The notes under the pieces are model-generated. The model made no database searches. It had not been told where the DNA came from and saw only the letters and a program-made list of their open reading frames with translations. Below, in pieces: positions 17,105 to 27,974 of a DNA stretch of 64,000 bases (position 1 is its first letter; each line of letters opens with the position of its first letter). The stretch is taken from positions 1 to 64,000 of the forward strand of contig NZ_JOBF01000016.1 of NCBI RefSeq assembly GCF_000718635.1, in the 5' to 3' direction. The position numbers and the translations under genes were made by a program. The DNA comes from Streptomyces varsoviensis (GTDB taxonomy: Bacteria; Actinomycetota; Actinomycetes; Streptomycetales; Streptomycetaceae).

Positions 17105-17117
17105 CGACGGCTCCCCC

Positions 17118-18692
17118 TCAACTCCCGTGGCCCCCACGCGGCTCGGCACCAGTCAGCGTGCAGCCCTGGCGCGACAGGTCCAGCTTCGACCCCGCCGTCA
17201 CGCACGCCGCGACCCCGTAGACCTGCTGGCCGTAGCCACGGCCCTTGACGGAGGTCACGGTCCCGTCCGAGCCCACCTCGCACGGGTTGTCGTCGGTGCA
17301 CTTCTCACCGGCGTCGTTGTGGGTGTTGTGGATACCGACCACCGTGGAGCCGTCGGAGGAGAGCAGCGCCGAACCGGAGGTGCCGAACCAGGGGGCGCAG
17401 TCCTCGCTGGTGGCGTAGCGGATCGAGTGGTCCTGCTGGTAGCCGCCCTCCCGCAGGTGCGGGACCACGGCCTCGGCGGTGCAGTGGAAGCGGCGGCTGG
17501 GGTAGGCCATGGTCAGCGAATCGCCCGCGCGTACGGGCTCGGACGCGAGCCGGAAGACCTTCGCGCCCTTGGCCTTCAACTGCGCGTAGGTCTGGTCGAG
17601 ACGGTAGAGCGCGACATCGGTGCCCGTCATCGTCGCGTACACCAGCCGTTTCGCGTGGGCGGTGGTCTTGGGGTAGCCCTGGCGGTCCGCGATCGGCACG
17701 TCGCGGTCGGCCGGCTGGTCCGTCAGCGCGGCTCCGGGCGCGGGCCGCTTCCCCTGTACGCAGTGGCCGTTGGTCATCATCAGCGCGGGGTCCTGCGGCC
17801 GGGAGGCCGGGGTGCTGACCACCGAGCCCGCGCAGGTGCCCAGGTCCACCGCGCCCTCCACGTTCGGGATCTTGTCGTCGGGCGGCACGTGGGCGCCGCT
17901 GATGATGCCGTTGATCCAGTCGGCGTGCCGGGTGACGTCCGTATACAGCGTGTGGCCGCTCGCCTCGTCGGGGCCGCTGACCACACCGGCCACCGCCCAT
18001 TGGCCGTCCTCACGGACGAGCGCGGGCCCGCCGGAGTCCATGTTCGACGCGGCGACGCGGCCGTCGGCGCTGCCGATGCACAGTTCTCCGGCGTCCGCGT
18101 GATTCGGGCACTTCGCGACCGGCTGGACCACGGTGTCGGCCTCCCGGAGCCGTTTCGGGAAGCACGCCGAGTCGTCGAGGTCGTCGCAGGTCATGCCCCA
18201 GCCCATGATCCGTACGGGCGCGTTGTCCGCCGGCGTGGCCGAGGCGATCCGCACGGGCTTGGCCCGCACCGGGGTGCGCAGGTGCATCAGCGCCATGTCC
18301 TTGCCCCAGAACCCGCCCTCGTCGTCGACGGTCGCCAGCCGGTAGTAGTGATCGACCTCCGCGACCTCGCCGCCGGACGCGGGGTCCAGCGACCCGACCC
18401 GGACCTTCCAGCCCTTGGGGACCCCCACTCTCGCCCCGGTCGGGTTCTTCCCGGCGCAGTGGCTCGCGGTCAGCACCCACTGCGGTGCGAGGACCTCCAC
18501 CCCGCAGCCGTGTCCGTCCGGGCGCGGCGACGCTGGGTAGGAGGGCTGGAACGACCCCATGAACGAGTAGGCGTGGGCCGACTCGGCGCCGCCGAGGATG
18601 GCCTGCGCCGGTGGGGCCGCCAGCACGGTCGCGGCCATGGCGGCCCCGACCGTCAGGGCGGCGGCCGCCTTCCGGCTTCTCCAATTGCGCAT
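17118..18692 (-). CDS. exported protein with two trypsin-like serine protease domains
   Basis: A 524-residue secreted protein; the signal peptide (residues 1-31) ends APPAQA. Domain 1 is a chymotrypsin-fold (S1) protease starting ILGG, with His78 (LTASHC), Asp132 (KDMALMHL) and Ser220 (NMDSGGP). Domain 2, from about residue 285, has its own triad: His310 (TNGHC), Asp359 (TGTDVALYRL) and Ser439 (WFGTSGSAL), a glutamyl-endopeptidase-like GxSGS arrangement. Each domain also has conserved Cys. The start ATG has GGGGAG at good spacing; a longer frame upstream is low-complexity repeat. There is no obvious propeptide, since ILGG follows the signal peptide directly. Confidence 0.9.
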   Translation of the reverse strand: MRNWRSRKAAAALTVGAAMAATVLAAPPAQAILGGAESAHAYSFMGSFQPSYPASPRPDGHGCGVEVLAPQWVLTASHCAGKNPTGARVGVPKGWKVRVGSLDPASGGEVAEVDHYYRLATVDDEGGFWGKDMALMHLRTPVRAKPVRIASATPADNAPVRIMGWGMTCDDLDDSACFPKRLREADTVVQPVAKCPNHADAGELCIGSADGRVAASNMDSGGPALVREDGQWAVAGVVSGPDEASGHTLYTDVTRHADWINGIISGAHVPPDDKIPNVEGAVDLGTCAGSVVSTPASRPQDPALMMTNGHCVQGKRPAPGAALTDQPADRDVPIADRQGYPKTTAHAKRLVYATMTGTDVALYRLDQTYAQLKAKGAKVFRLASEPVRAGDSLTMAYPSRRFHCTAEAVVPHLREGGYQQDHSIRYATSEDCAPWFGTSGSALLSSDGSTVVGIHNTHNDAGEKCTDDNPCEVGSDGTVTSVKGRGYGQQVYGVAACVTAGSKLDLSRQGCTLTGAEPRGGHGS

Positions 18693-18730
18693 CAGCGTCT
18701 CCCCTTTCGTCCGCCGCGGGCCGTCCCCGC

Positions 18731-18795
18731 GACCGGCTCGCACGACCGGCTCGCACGGCCGGCTCGCACGGCCGGCTCGCATGGCTGGCTCGCAT
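18731..18795. repeat. five 13-bp tandem repeats upstream of the protease
   Basis: Units of GACCGGCTCGCAC or close variants start at 18731, 18744, 18757, 18770 and 18783. They occupy the protease leader/promoter region. The unit is not a multiple of 3, which argues against coding. Confidence 0.85.
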
Positions 18796-18903
18796 GAAGG
18801 AGGAACGGCGTCCGGCCCGTCCCTTCCGGCCACCGATGCTGGACCCGCCGGACCGCCGGCAGGGCTCACGCGCGTATCAGACGCTCAGCGACGACCGCTC
18901 AGT

Positions 18904-18943
18904 CGTGTATCGCCACAGCCGTGTATCGCCACAGCCGTGTAAC
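18904..18943. repeat. 16-bp tandem repeat CGTGTATCGCCACAGC, 2.5 copies
   Basis: Two perfect copies (18904-18919, 18920-18935) and the start of a third. It sits between the upstream end of the protease and the aconitase terminator. Confidence 0.85.
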
Positions 18944-18972
18944 GCGGCGTGGGGGGCGACGTACGGAATGCG

Positions 18973-19008
18973 GAAGGGCCGCGCCCCCTTTCGGAGATGC
19001 GGCCCTTC
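18973..19008 (-). terminator. hairpin terminator after aconitase
   Basis: Arms GAAGGGCCGC (18973-18982) and GCGGCCCTTC (18999-19008) pair perfectly over 10 bp. It begins 45 bases beyond the leftward aconitase stop. Confidence 0.8.
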
Positions 19009-19053
19009 AACTGCCGTACGGGGCTGCCGTACAGGACTGCCGTACGGGACTGC

Positions 19054-21886
<2,833 letters not shown>

Positions 21887-21911
21887 CGGCAGCGGTACGC
21901 CTCTCGGCAGA

Positions 21912-21929
21912 TATCTCGATGTCGAGATA
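21912..21929. promoter_or_regulatory. 18-bp palindrome TATCTCGATGTCGAGATA, TamR-like site
   Basis: A perfect 8-2-8 inverted repeat about 130 nt upstream of the aconitase start. In S. coelicolor the MarR-family protein TamR binds an inverted repeat upstream of the aconitase gene. I assign it by gene context and palindrome type, not by checking the published consensus. Confidence 0.55.
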
Positions 21930-22028
21930 ACTCTAGTACATCGCTCCCGCCCGGTCATGCGCCGCCCGGCCCGCGACCGCCTCCGACCGGGCCCACGCGG
22001 GACTTCCGGCGGGACTTCCGGCGGGGCT

Positions 22029-22316
22029 TCAGGTGTTCTGGACATCTTCCTGGGCCTTGGGGCTGGGCGTGAGCGTGTCCGCCGCCTCGCCGCCCTTCTC
22101 GGCCTCGCGCTCCTCCTCGGCGAGCGGACCGCGCGCCTCCGCGTCCTCGACCTCGTCGATGACCTCCTCGGCGGCGGTCTCCGCGTGGCCGTGTGGCTTG
22201 TGCTCGGGCGGCTTGTGCTCATGCGGCGTGCGCTCGGGCGGCGTACGCGAGGCGTGCTCCCGCGGCTCGTGCCGGTGCTCGTGCTTCTCGTGGCTCATGT
22301 TCTTCCCGTGACTCAT
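22029..22316 (-). CDS. His-rich, highly charged small protein
   Basis: A 95-residue hydrophilic protein with no membrane segment. The N-terminal half is rich in His, Glu, Pro and Arg (SHEKHEHRHEPREH, then HEHKPPEHKPHGH), which could bind metals. The C-terminal half is acidic (EEVIDEVEDAEARG, EEEREAEKGGEA). I know no function. GGAGGA precedes the ATG at 22316 by 5 nt, which supports a real gene, although an open frame continues upstream. It is divergent from the first SDR gene. Confidence 0.65.
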   Translation of the reverse strand: MSHGKNMSHEKHEHRHEPREHASRTPPERTPHEHKPPEHKPHGHAETAAEEVIDEVEDAEARGPLAEEEREAEKGGEAADTLTPSPKAQEDVQNT

Positions 22317-22546
22317 GAGGGTCCTCCGTACTGCACATGCTCCTCCGCGATCGCCGGAGCGCCAGCCGAGTGCCCCGCGGCGACGCCGGCGAATCACATG
22401 GATCGGCGGCACCCATGAATCGCGTGGATCGCCACTCCGGGGCTCCCCCGAATGCCCGTTTAGCACCTTGCGCCCCGGTTAGGAATGGCTTCGAGAGCCA
22501 ACCGACCGCCAGGAGTGTCCACCGACCCCGCCAGGAGGCCCCCGCC

Positions 22547-23467
22547 ATGTCCGCCAACGGTGCACCGAACACAGCGTCGGAGTCCGCCGCCCAGGTCGAC
22601 GACGAGCTTTTCCCGCCCTACCGCTTCCAGCGAATGGAGCGGCCCGGTCTGGAAGCGGACATGGAGATCAAGCCGCGCTACCAGGCGAGGAACTACCGGC
22701 CCGCCGGCAAACTCACCGGCAAGGCCGCCCTGATCACGGGCGGGGACTCGGGGATCGGCCGCGCCGTGGCACTGCTCTACGCCCGCGAGGGCGCCGACGT
22801 CGCCATCGTCTACCTGCCGGCGGAGCAACGGGACGCCGAGCAGGTCCGGGACGAGGTGACCGCGCTCGGGCGGCGGTGCCTGCTGCTGCCGGGCGACCTG
22901 TGCGACCCCGAGTTCTGCGCGGAGACGGTCCGCGCCACCGTGGCCGAGCTGGGCGACCTGAACATCCTGGTGAGCAACGCCGCGTACCTCAACAGCCAGA
23001 CGGAGCTGTCGCAGCTCACGGCGGAGGCGTTCGACCTCGTGTTCAAGACCAACGTCTACGCCTACTTCCACCTGGTCATGGCCGCTCTGCCGCACCTGAA
23101 GAAGGGCGACACGATCATCGCGACGGTCTCCGAGGAGGCGCTGAAGGGAAGCGACCTGATGATGGACTACGCGGCCTCCAAGGCCGCGGTGGTCGTCTTC
23201 ACCAAGTCCATCGCCCCGCACCTCGTCCAGCGCGGTATCCGCGCCAACGTCGTCGCCCCGGGGCCCACCTGGACCCCGCTCAACCTCGCGGGGCAGCGCT
23301 TCACCGACGACTACCTCACCGAGCTCGGCACCCAGACCCCGATGGGCCGGGTGGCCCAGCCCGAGGAGATCGCCCCCGCCTTCGTGTATCTGGCCAGCGA
23401 CGCCGACTCCAGTTACACGGTGGGCGAGACTATCGCCGCGACCGGCGGGTACACCGACAGCCGTTGA
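22547..23467 (+). CDS. SDR-family oxidoreductase (YghA-type)
   Basis: A 306-residue NAD(P)-dependent dehydrogenase. The Rossmann motif TGGDSGIGRAVALLYAREGA sits near residue 65, NNA is replaced by SNA (ILVSNAAYL), and the catalytic YAASK follows MMD near 208. The N-terminal extension (FPPYRFQRMERPGLEADM) is typical of the YghA/general-stress-protein-39 group, which often occurs in osmotic or sigma-B regulons. AGGAGG lies 8 nt before the ATG; the frame reaches further upstream but without a better start. A GTTT-N15-GGTTAG sequence near 22459-22484 weakly resembles a Streptomyces sigma-B promoter. The substrate is unknown. Confidence 0.9.
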   Translation: MSANGAPNTASESAAQVDDELFPPYRFQRMERPGLEADMEIKPRYQARNYRPAGKLTGKAALITGGDSGIGRAVALLYAREGADVAIVYLPAEQRDAEQVRDEVTALGRRCLLLPGDLCDPEFCAETVRATVAELGDLNILVSNAAYLNSQTELSQLTAEAFDLVFKTNVYAYFHLVMAALPHLKKGDTIIATVSEEALKGSDLMMDYAASKAAVVVFTKSIAPHLVQRGIRANVVAPGPTWTPLNLAGQRFTDDYLTELGTQTPMGRVAQPEEIAPAFVYLASDADSSYTVGETIAATGGYTDSR

Positions 23468-23613
23468 CGATCGACGACGGCCGGCGCCCGCTGCGGCGCA
23501 CGCCGCTCCCCGTCACCCTCCGCAGTCCTTGAGGTGGTGGAAGAGGGCGAACCGACAGAGGGTGGGGGGAGGTGGGCACAGGCATCGGGCGGCGGCGGAG
23601 ATCGCACAGCACA

Positions 23614-23674
23614 GGCACCACGGACACCACGGACACCACGGCTACCGCGGACACCACGACACCGCGGACACCAC
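23614..23674. repeat. degenerate 9-bp repeats (GGACACCAC)
   Basis: Around six degenerate copies of CACCACGGA occur directly before the second SDR gene. They leave only about 20 nt for its ribosome site (GAGGGAGC). Confidence 0.65.
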
Positions 23675-23692
23675 AGAGGGAGCACCGGGACC

Positions 23693-24580
23693 ATGACCGA
23701 CGCGCGCGACCCGCAGGACCCGACCACCGCCCACCCCCGGCCCGACTTTCCCCAGCAGGGCCAGGAGCACCCCGGCTGGACCGGGCCGATGGACCCGCCG
23801 CCCGACCACGGCGAGAACTCGTACCGGGGCAGCGGCCTCCTCAACGACCGCAAGACGGTGGTGACCGGCGGCGACTCCGGCATCGGCCGGGCCGTGGCGC
23901 TCGCCTACGCCCGCGAAGGCGCCGATGTCCTCTTCACCTACCTCCCCGAAGAGGCGGAGGAGGCGCGGCGCACGACGGCGCTGGTCGAGGACGCGGGGCG
24001 GACGGCGATCGCCATGCCCTGCGATCTCCGCGAGGAGTCGGCCTGCCGCGAGGTGGTGGACCGCGCGGCCGGGGAGTTCGGGCGGATCGACGTGCTGGTC
24101 AACAACGCGGCCTACCAGATGTCCCAGCCGGACGGCATCGGGGCCATCACCACCGAGCAGTTCGACCGCGTCGTCCACACGAACCTGTACGCCATGTTCT
24201 GGCTCTGCAAGATGTCCGTGCCGCACCTGCCCGCGGGCGGCTCCATCATCAACACCACCTCCGTGCAGGCGTACAAGCCCAGCCCCCACCTGCTCGACTA
24301 CGCGATGACCAAGGGCGCGATCGTCACCTTCACCCAGGGCCTCGCCCAGATGCTGGTGGGCGACGGCATCCGCGTGAACGCGGTGGCCCCGGGGCCCGTA
24401 TGGACCCCGCTGATCCCCGCGACGCTGCCGGACACCGTCGAGTTCGGGAAGCAGGCGCCGCTGGGCAGGCCGGCGCAGCCCGCGGAGATGGCTCCGGCCT
24501 ATGTGTTCCTGGCCTCCGCGCACGCCAACTTCATCACCGCCGAGGTCATGAACGCGACGGGCGGCACACCATTGCCGTGA
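23693..24580 (+). CDS. SDR-family oxidoreductase, second YghA-type copy
   Basis: A 295-residue dehydrogenase closely resembling the preceding gene product. It has TGGDSGIGRAVALAYAREGA (near residue 55), VLVNNAAYQMSQ, and the catalytic Tyr-Lys in LLDYAMTKGA. The N-terminus is Pro-rich with a PDHGENSYRGSG block. It differs from its neighbour by the standard NNA motif and YAMTK. The likely origin is an old tandem duplication. I chose the ATG at 23693 because the frame upstream is repeat-derived. Confidence 0.9.
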   Translation: MTDARDPQDPTTAHPRPDFPQQGQEHPGWTGPMDPPPDHGENSYRGSGLLNDRKTVVTGGDSGIGRAVALAYAREGADVLFTYLPEEAEEARRTTALVEDAGRTAIAMPCDLREESACREVVDRAAGEFGRIDVLVNNAAYQMSQPDGIGAITTEQFDRVVHTNLYAMFWLCKMSVPHLPAGGSIINTTSVQAYKPSPHLLDYAMTKGAIVTFTQGLAQMLVGDGIRVNAVAPGPVWTPLIPATLPDTVEFGKQAPLGRPAQPAEMAPAYVFLASAHANFITAEVMNATGGTPLP

Positions 24581-24702
24581 CGCACGCGCCGCCGCCGGTA
24601 CGCGCGTACGCGGTCGCTGCTACGTCCGTACGCCGCCGCTCCCGCGCCCGTACGCCGCCGCGCCGCCCTACGCCCGTACGCCCCACGAGAGGAACACCCC
24701 CC

Positions 24703-25686
24703 ATGCGCACCTCAGCCGCTCCCCCGGACCTGGAGAGCCATTCGGCCTGCGTCACCGGCGGGTCGCGCGGGCTCGGCCTGCTGATCGCCGACCGGCTGGC
24801 CGCCCGCGGCTGCGCCGTGACCCTGGCCGCCCGCGACGGCGACGAGCTCAAGAACGCCGAGGCGATGCTGCGCCACCGCCACCCGCGGACGGCCGTGCAC
24901 GGCGTCGTCTGCGACGTGCGCGACCAGGAGGCCGTACGGGCCCTGATGCGCAGGGCGCACGAGGTGGCGGGCGGGCCCGACATCGTCGTCGCCAACGCCG
25001 GGATCATCCAGGTCGCGCCGCTGGACTCGATCGGCGCCGAGGAGTTCCGGTCCGCCATGGACACCATGTTCGCGGGGGCGCTGCACACCGCGCTGGAGTC
25101 CCTGCCGTATCTGCGGCGGAGCCCGTACGGGGGGCGGCTGGCGCTGATCTCCTCGGTGGGCGGCCTCCTGGGCGTACCGCATCTGCTGCCGTACGCGTGC
25201 GCGAAGGCGGCGACGGGCGTGCTCGCGGAGGGGCTGCTCACGGAGACGGCCGCCGACCGGGTGAGCGTGACGGGCGTCTATCCGGGGCTCATGCGCACGG
25301 GTTCGCATCTGCACGCCCAGTTCGGCGGCGACCGGTCGAAGGAGTTCGCGTGGTTCTCGGCGCTGGCCGGGGCCCCGCTGATCTCGATGAACGCCCAGCG
25401 CGCGGCCGAGCGCATCGTGTCCGGCGTGGTCCGCCGGCGGGCCCGCGTCGTCCTGACCCCCGCGGCCCGCGCCGCCGGCCTCGCCCACGGCATCGCCCCC
25501 GCCACCACGGTCCGCCTCAGCGCCCTCGCCGCGCGACTCCTCCCCAAGGGCACCGGCACCCGCGAGCCCCTGCGCGAGGGCAACTCCATCGCCCCGCCCG
25601 AAGGCTTCGCCGCCCGCCGGCTGCGCGCCTGGGGCAGCGCCATGAACGACAGGGCGGCCCATGCCTATAACCAGCGGACGGCCTGA
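24703..25686 (+). CDS. SDR-family oxidoreductase (ketoreductase-like)
   Basis: A 327-residue member of a different SDR branch. TGGSRGLGLLIADRLAARGC sits near residue 14, NAG in VANAGII, and catalytic YACAK near 161. A C-terminal extension of about 90 residues (after MNAQRAAERIVSGV) is typical of SDRs acting on lipids or long substrates. AGAGGAA precedes the ATG at 24703. It overlaps the downstream EEP gene by 26 bases, which indicates translational coupling. Confidence 0.88.
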   Translation: MRTSAAPPDLESHSACVTGGSRGLGLLIADRLAARGCAVTLAARDGDELKNAEAMLRHRHPRTAVHGVVCDVRDQEAVRALMRRAHEVAGGPDIVVANAGIIQVAPLDSIGAEEFRSAMDTMFAGALHTALESLPYLRRSPYGGRLALISSVGGLLGVPHLLPYACAKAATGVLAEGLLTETAADRVSVTGVYPGLMRTGSHLHAQFGGDRSKEFAWFSALAGAPLISMNAQRAAERIVSGVVRRRARVVLTPAARAAGLAHGIAPATTVRLSALAARLLPKGTGTREPLREGNSIAPPEGFAARRLRAWGSAMNDRAAHAYNQRTA

Positions 25687-26599
25687 CTCCGAGGGCCGGC
25701 CGGACCGGAGGCCGGGGGCCGGCGGTGCGGGCCCGCGTCCGGCCGGGCCGGCGGACGCTCGGCCCGCCCGGCGGCTGCGCGTCCTGACGATGAACGTCCT
25801 CGAACCCTGGTACGCCGACGGCCCGGCCCGGCGGCGCGCCCTCGCCGCCCGGATCGCGGAGGCGGCCCCCGATGTGCTGGCGCTCCAGGAGGTGGTGGCG
25901 GACGACCTGCGCGTCCTCGCCGCCGACGGCTGGCGCGTCGTCCCCCACCCGTGCCGGTCCCCGGACGGCGTCGGCGCGGCGCTCGCCGTACGCGCGCCCC
26001 TCGGCCGCGTACGCACCGACCCCCTCCAGGTCTCCGACCGGACGCCCCGCACGCCCTGGTGCGGGGTCGCCGCCGCGGAACTGCGCCACGGCGAACCCCT
26101 GGGCGGCGTCCTGGTCGTGCACCACAAGCCGAGCTGGCCGTACGGCTTCGAGTACGAGCGGGAGCGGCAGGCGCTGCGGGCGGCCGGGCTCGCGGAGGAG
26201 ATGCTGGCCGAGAGCGAGGGCCGCCTCCGGCACGCCATCGTGCTGGGCGACTTCGACGCCCGCCCGGACGCGGCGAGCCTGCGCTTCTGGCGGGGGCTGC
26301 GCTCCATCGACGGTGTCAGCGTCTGCTACCAGGACGCCTGGGAGTGCGCCCACCCCGGCGACCCCGGTCTCACCTTCGACCCCGGCAACCCCCTGGTGCG
26401 CGCGGGCGACATGCCGCTGGAGCCCGGGCGGCGGATCGACTACGTGCTGGCGCGCTGTGGGGCGTACGGGCCGACCCTGCGCGTCACGGCGTGCGAACGG
26501 TTCCTCGTGGAGCCGGTCGAGGGGGTGCGGGTCAGCGACCACTACGGGGTGCTGGCCGACTTCGAGGCGCCGGAGCGGAGCCCGGGGGCCTGGGTGTGA
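25661..26599 (+). CDS. endonuclease/exonuclease/phosphatase-family hydrolase
   Basis: A 312-residue metal-dependent phosphodiesterase-fold protein. Conserved blocks include LTMNVLEPW (metal Asn), LQEVV (metal Glu), GDFDARPD (Asp near 190) and VSDHYGVLADF (catalytic Asp-His near the C-terminus). No signal peptide is seen; the first 40 residues are Gly/Pro/Arg-rich. Family members cleave phosphodiesters or phosphoesters in nucleic acids, phosphoinositides or sphingomyelin; the substrate cannot be told. The ATG lies within the last codons of the preceding SDR gene. A later start is possible, since only the region from about residue 40 is conserved. Confidence 0.85.
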   Translation: MPITSGRPDSEGRPDRRPGAGGAGPRPAGPADARPARRLRVLTMNVLEPWYADGPARRRALAARIAEAAPDVLALQEVVADDLRVLAADGWRVVPHPCRSPDGVGAALAVRAPLGRVRTDPLQVSDRTPRTPWCGVAAAELRHGEPLGGVLVVHHKPSWPYGFEYERERQALRAAGLAEEMLAESEGRLRHAIVLGDFDARPDAASLRFWRGLRSIDGVSVCYQDAWECAHPGDPGLTFDPGNPLVRAGDMPLEPGRRIDYVLARCGAYGPTLRVTACERFLVEPVEGVRVSDHYGVLADFEAPERSPGAWV

Positions 26600-26620
26600 G
26601 GGGGCGGAGGGCGGCCGGGT

Positions 26621-27775
26621 TCAGGTGCGGCCGGTGGCGTCGGGTGGGGCGGCTACCGCTTCCAGGTCGTCGAGGAGGCGGGTGGCCGCCACTGTGAGTT
26701 CGCCGAGGGAGGCGGTGACCGGGCCGCCGTCCGGGTCGGTGTGGTGCGAGGCGAGGCGGCGGCTCGCCTCCTGGGCCTCGTCCCATGCGCGTACGGCTCG
26801 TTCCTCGTCGGCTTCGGCCGGTCCGAACCGGTCGGCGTCGACGGCGCAGACGTCGCCCGCCGCGCGGAGCAGGACGGCCAGCGCGCCCAGCGCCGTCTCG
26901 GGAGGGGCGGCGAAGCGGGGGCGTTCGCGAACGGTTTCGGCCAGGGAGCGCGTCAGCGACGCGAGGTGACCGGCCACGCGTTCCCAGCGGAATTCGCCGC
27001 CACCCGGCGGGGGATGGGGGGCCGAGCGGCGGAGCCGGCGGCCGGGGTTGAGGCGGCGGCTCTCCTCGGCGCGGCGGCGGGCGGATTCGAGTTCGGCGAC
27101 CGTCGTGCCGAGGCGCTGGGCCCGCGCGTACCAGTCCTCGGCGGCCGCCGAGTCGTACCCGCTCTCGATACCGTCCGCCGCGTCCCGCAGCAGGTCGGCG
27201 CAGTCCGTGGGCACGCGGGCGCGGAGTTGGCGCACGCCGCCGGTGTGCACCGGCGGCAGCACGAGCGCGTTGACGAGGACGCCGACGACCGCGCCGAGCA
27301 GCGTCTCCAGGAGCCGGTGGAGGATTTCGACGGGCCCGTACGAGCCGTAGGTGAGGACGAACAGCGCGGCGGTCGGCGCGTACCAGCCCTGTTCGCCGAA
27401 CCGGGAGTACGTGCCGAGGAGCACCGTGATCGGCAGCGCGATCGCCATCGCGGCCATCACGTCGTGGGTGAGCGTCGCGGCCGCGGCGGCGATCAGGGTG
27501 CCCGTCGCGACGACCACGAACTGCTGCGCCGCGGACCAGAGCGAGCGGTAGACGGTGCTCTGTACGAGAACCACGGCGGTCCACGGCGCGAGCAGCGCCA
27601 TCGGCGCGTGCCACCACCAGCCGGCGAGGGCCCACGCCGCGAGGGCCGCCGCCGCTGCCTTGAGCGCTTGTACGGCCGTGTCGCGTTCCGGGCCCGCGGA
27701 CTTCGCGGCCCGGCCGGTGGCTCGCGCCACGCCGCGGACCTCGGCGGCGAGGGCGCTCCCCAGCCTGTTGGACAT
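26621..27775 (-). CDS. FUSC/aromatic-acid-exporter-family membrane protein
   Basis: A 384-residue protein. The N-terminal half has about six hydrophobic helices in pairs (between residues 30 and 175; ALAAWALAGWWWHAP, LLAPWTAVVLVQSTVYRS). The C-terminal half is a soluble helical domain rich in Arg and Glu. This is the half-size FUSC arrangement found in aromatic carboxylate efflux (AaeB) and in many actinobacterial orphans. AGGAGG lies 7 nt before the ATG at 27775. It has no operon partner, and converges with the EEP gene leaving 21 bases between stops. Confidence 0.85.
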   Translation of the reverse strand: MSNRLGSALAAEVRGVARATGRAAKSAGPERDTAVQALKAAAAALAAWALAGWWWHAPMALLAPWTAVVLVQSTVYRSLWSAAQQFVVVATGTLIAAAAATLTHDVMAAMAIALPITVLLGTYSRFGEQGWYAPTAALFVLTYGSYGPVEILHRLLETLLGAVVGVLVNALVLPPVHTGGVRQLRARVPTDCADLLRDAADGIESGYDSAAAEDWYARAQRLGTTVAELESARRRAEESRRLNPGRRLRRSAPHPPPGGGEFRWERVAGHLASLTRSLAETVRERPRFAAPPETALGALAVLLRAAGDVCAVDADRFGPAEADEERAVRAWDEAQEASRRLASHHTDPDGGPVTASLGELTVAATRLLDDLEAVAAPPDATGRT

Positions 27776-27950
27776 GTGCCGGCCTCCTGGGTCGGGAATG
27801 GTGCGCGTTCCCGGGTGGCTGTCTGCGGCGACCTTACACATCTCAGGGGCATTTGGGGGTATTTGGAGTTTTGTAGGCATTCGGCGTGATTCACCCCGGC
27901 CGCGGGGACCGCCGGCGCGGGCCGTTCCATGGGGCTATTTTCAGCCAAGA

Positions 27951-27969
27951 TTAGGTTAGGCTAACCTTT
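27951..27969. promoter_or_regulatory. iron box (DmdR/IdeR operator)
   Basis: AGGTTAGGCTAACCT at 27953-27967 is a perfect 7-1-7 palindrome within TTAGGTTAGGCTAACCTTT, an almost exact match to the actinobacterial DtxR-family site. It ends 6 nt before the ATPase GTG, so repression by iron-loaded regulator would be tight. Confidence 0.9.
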
Positions 27970-27974
27970 GCCGC

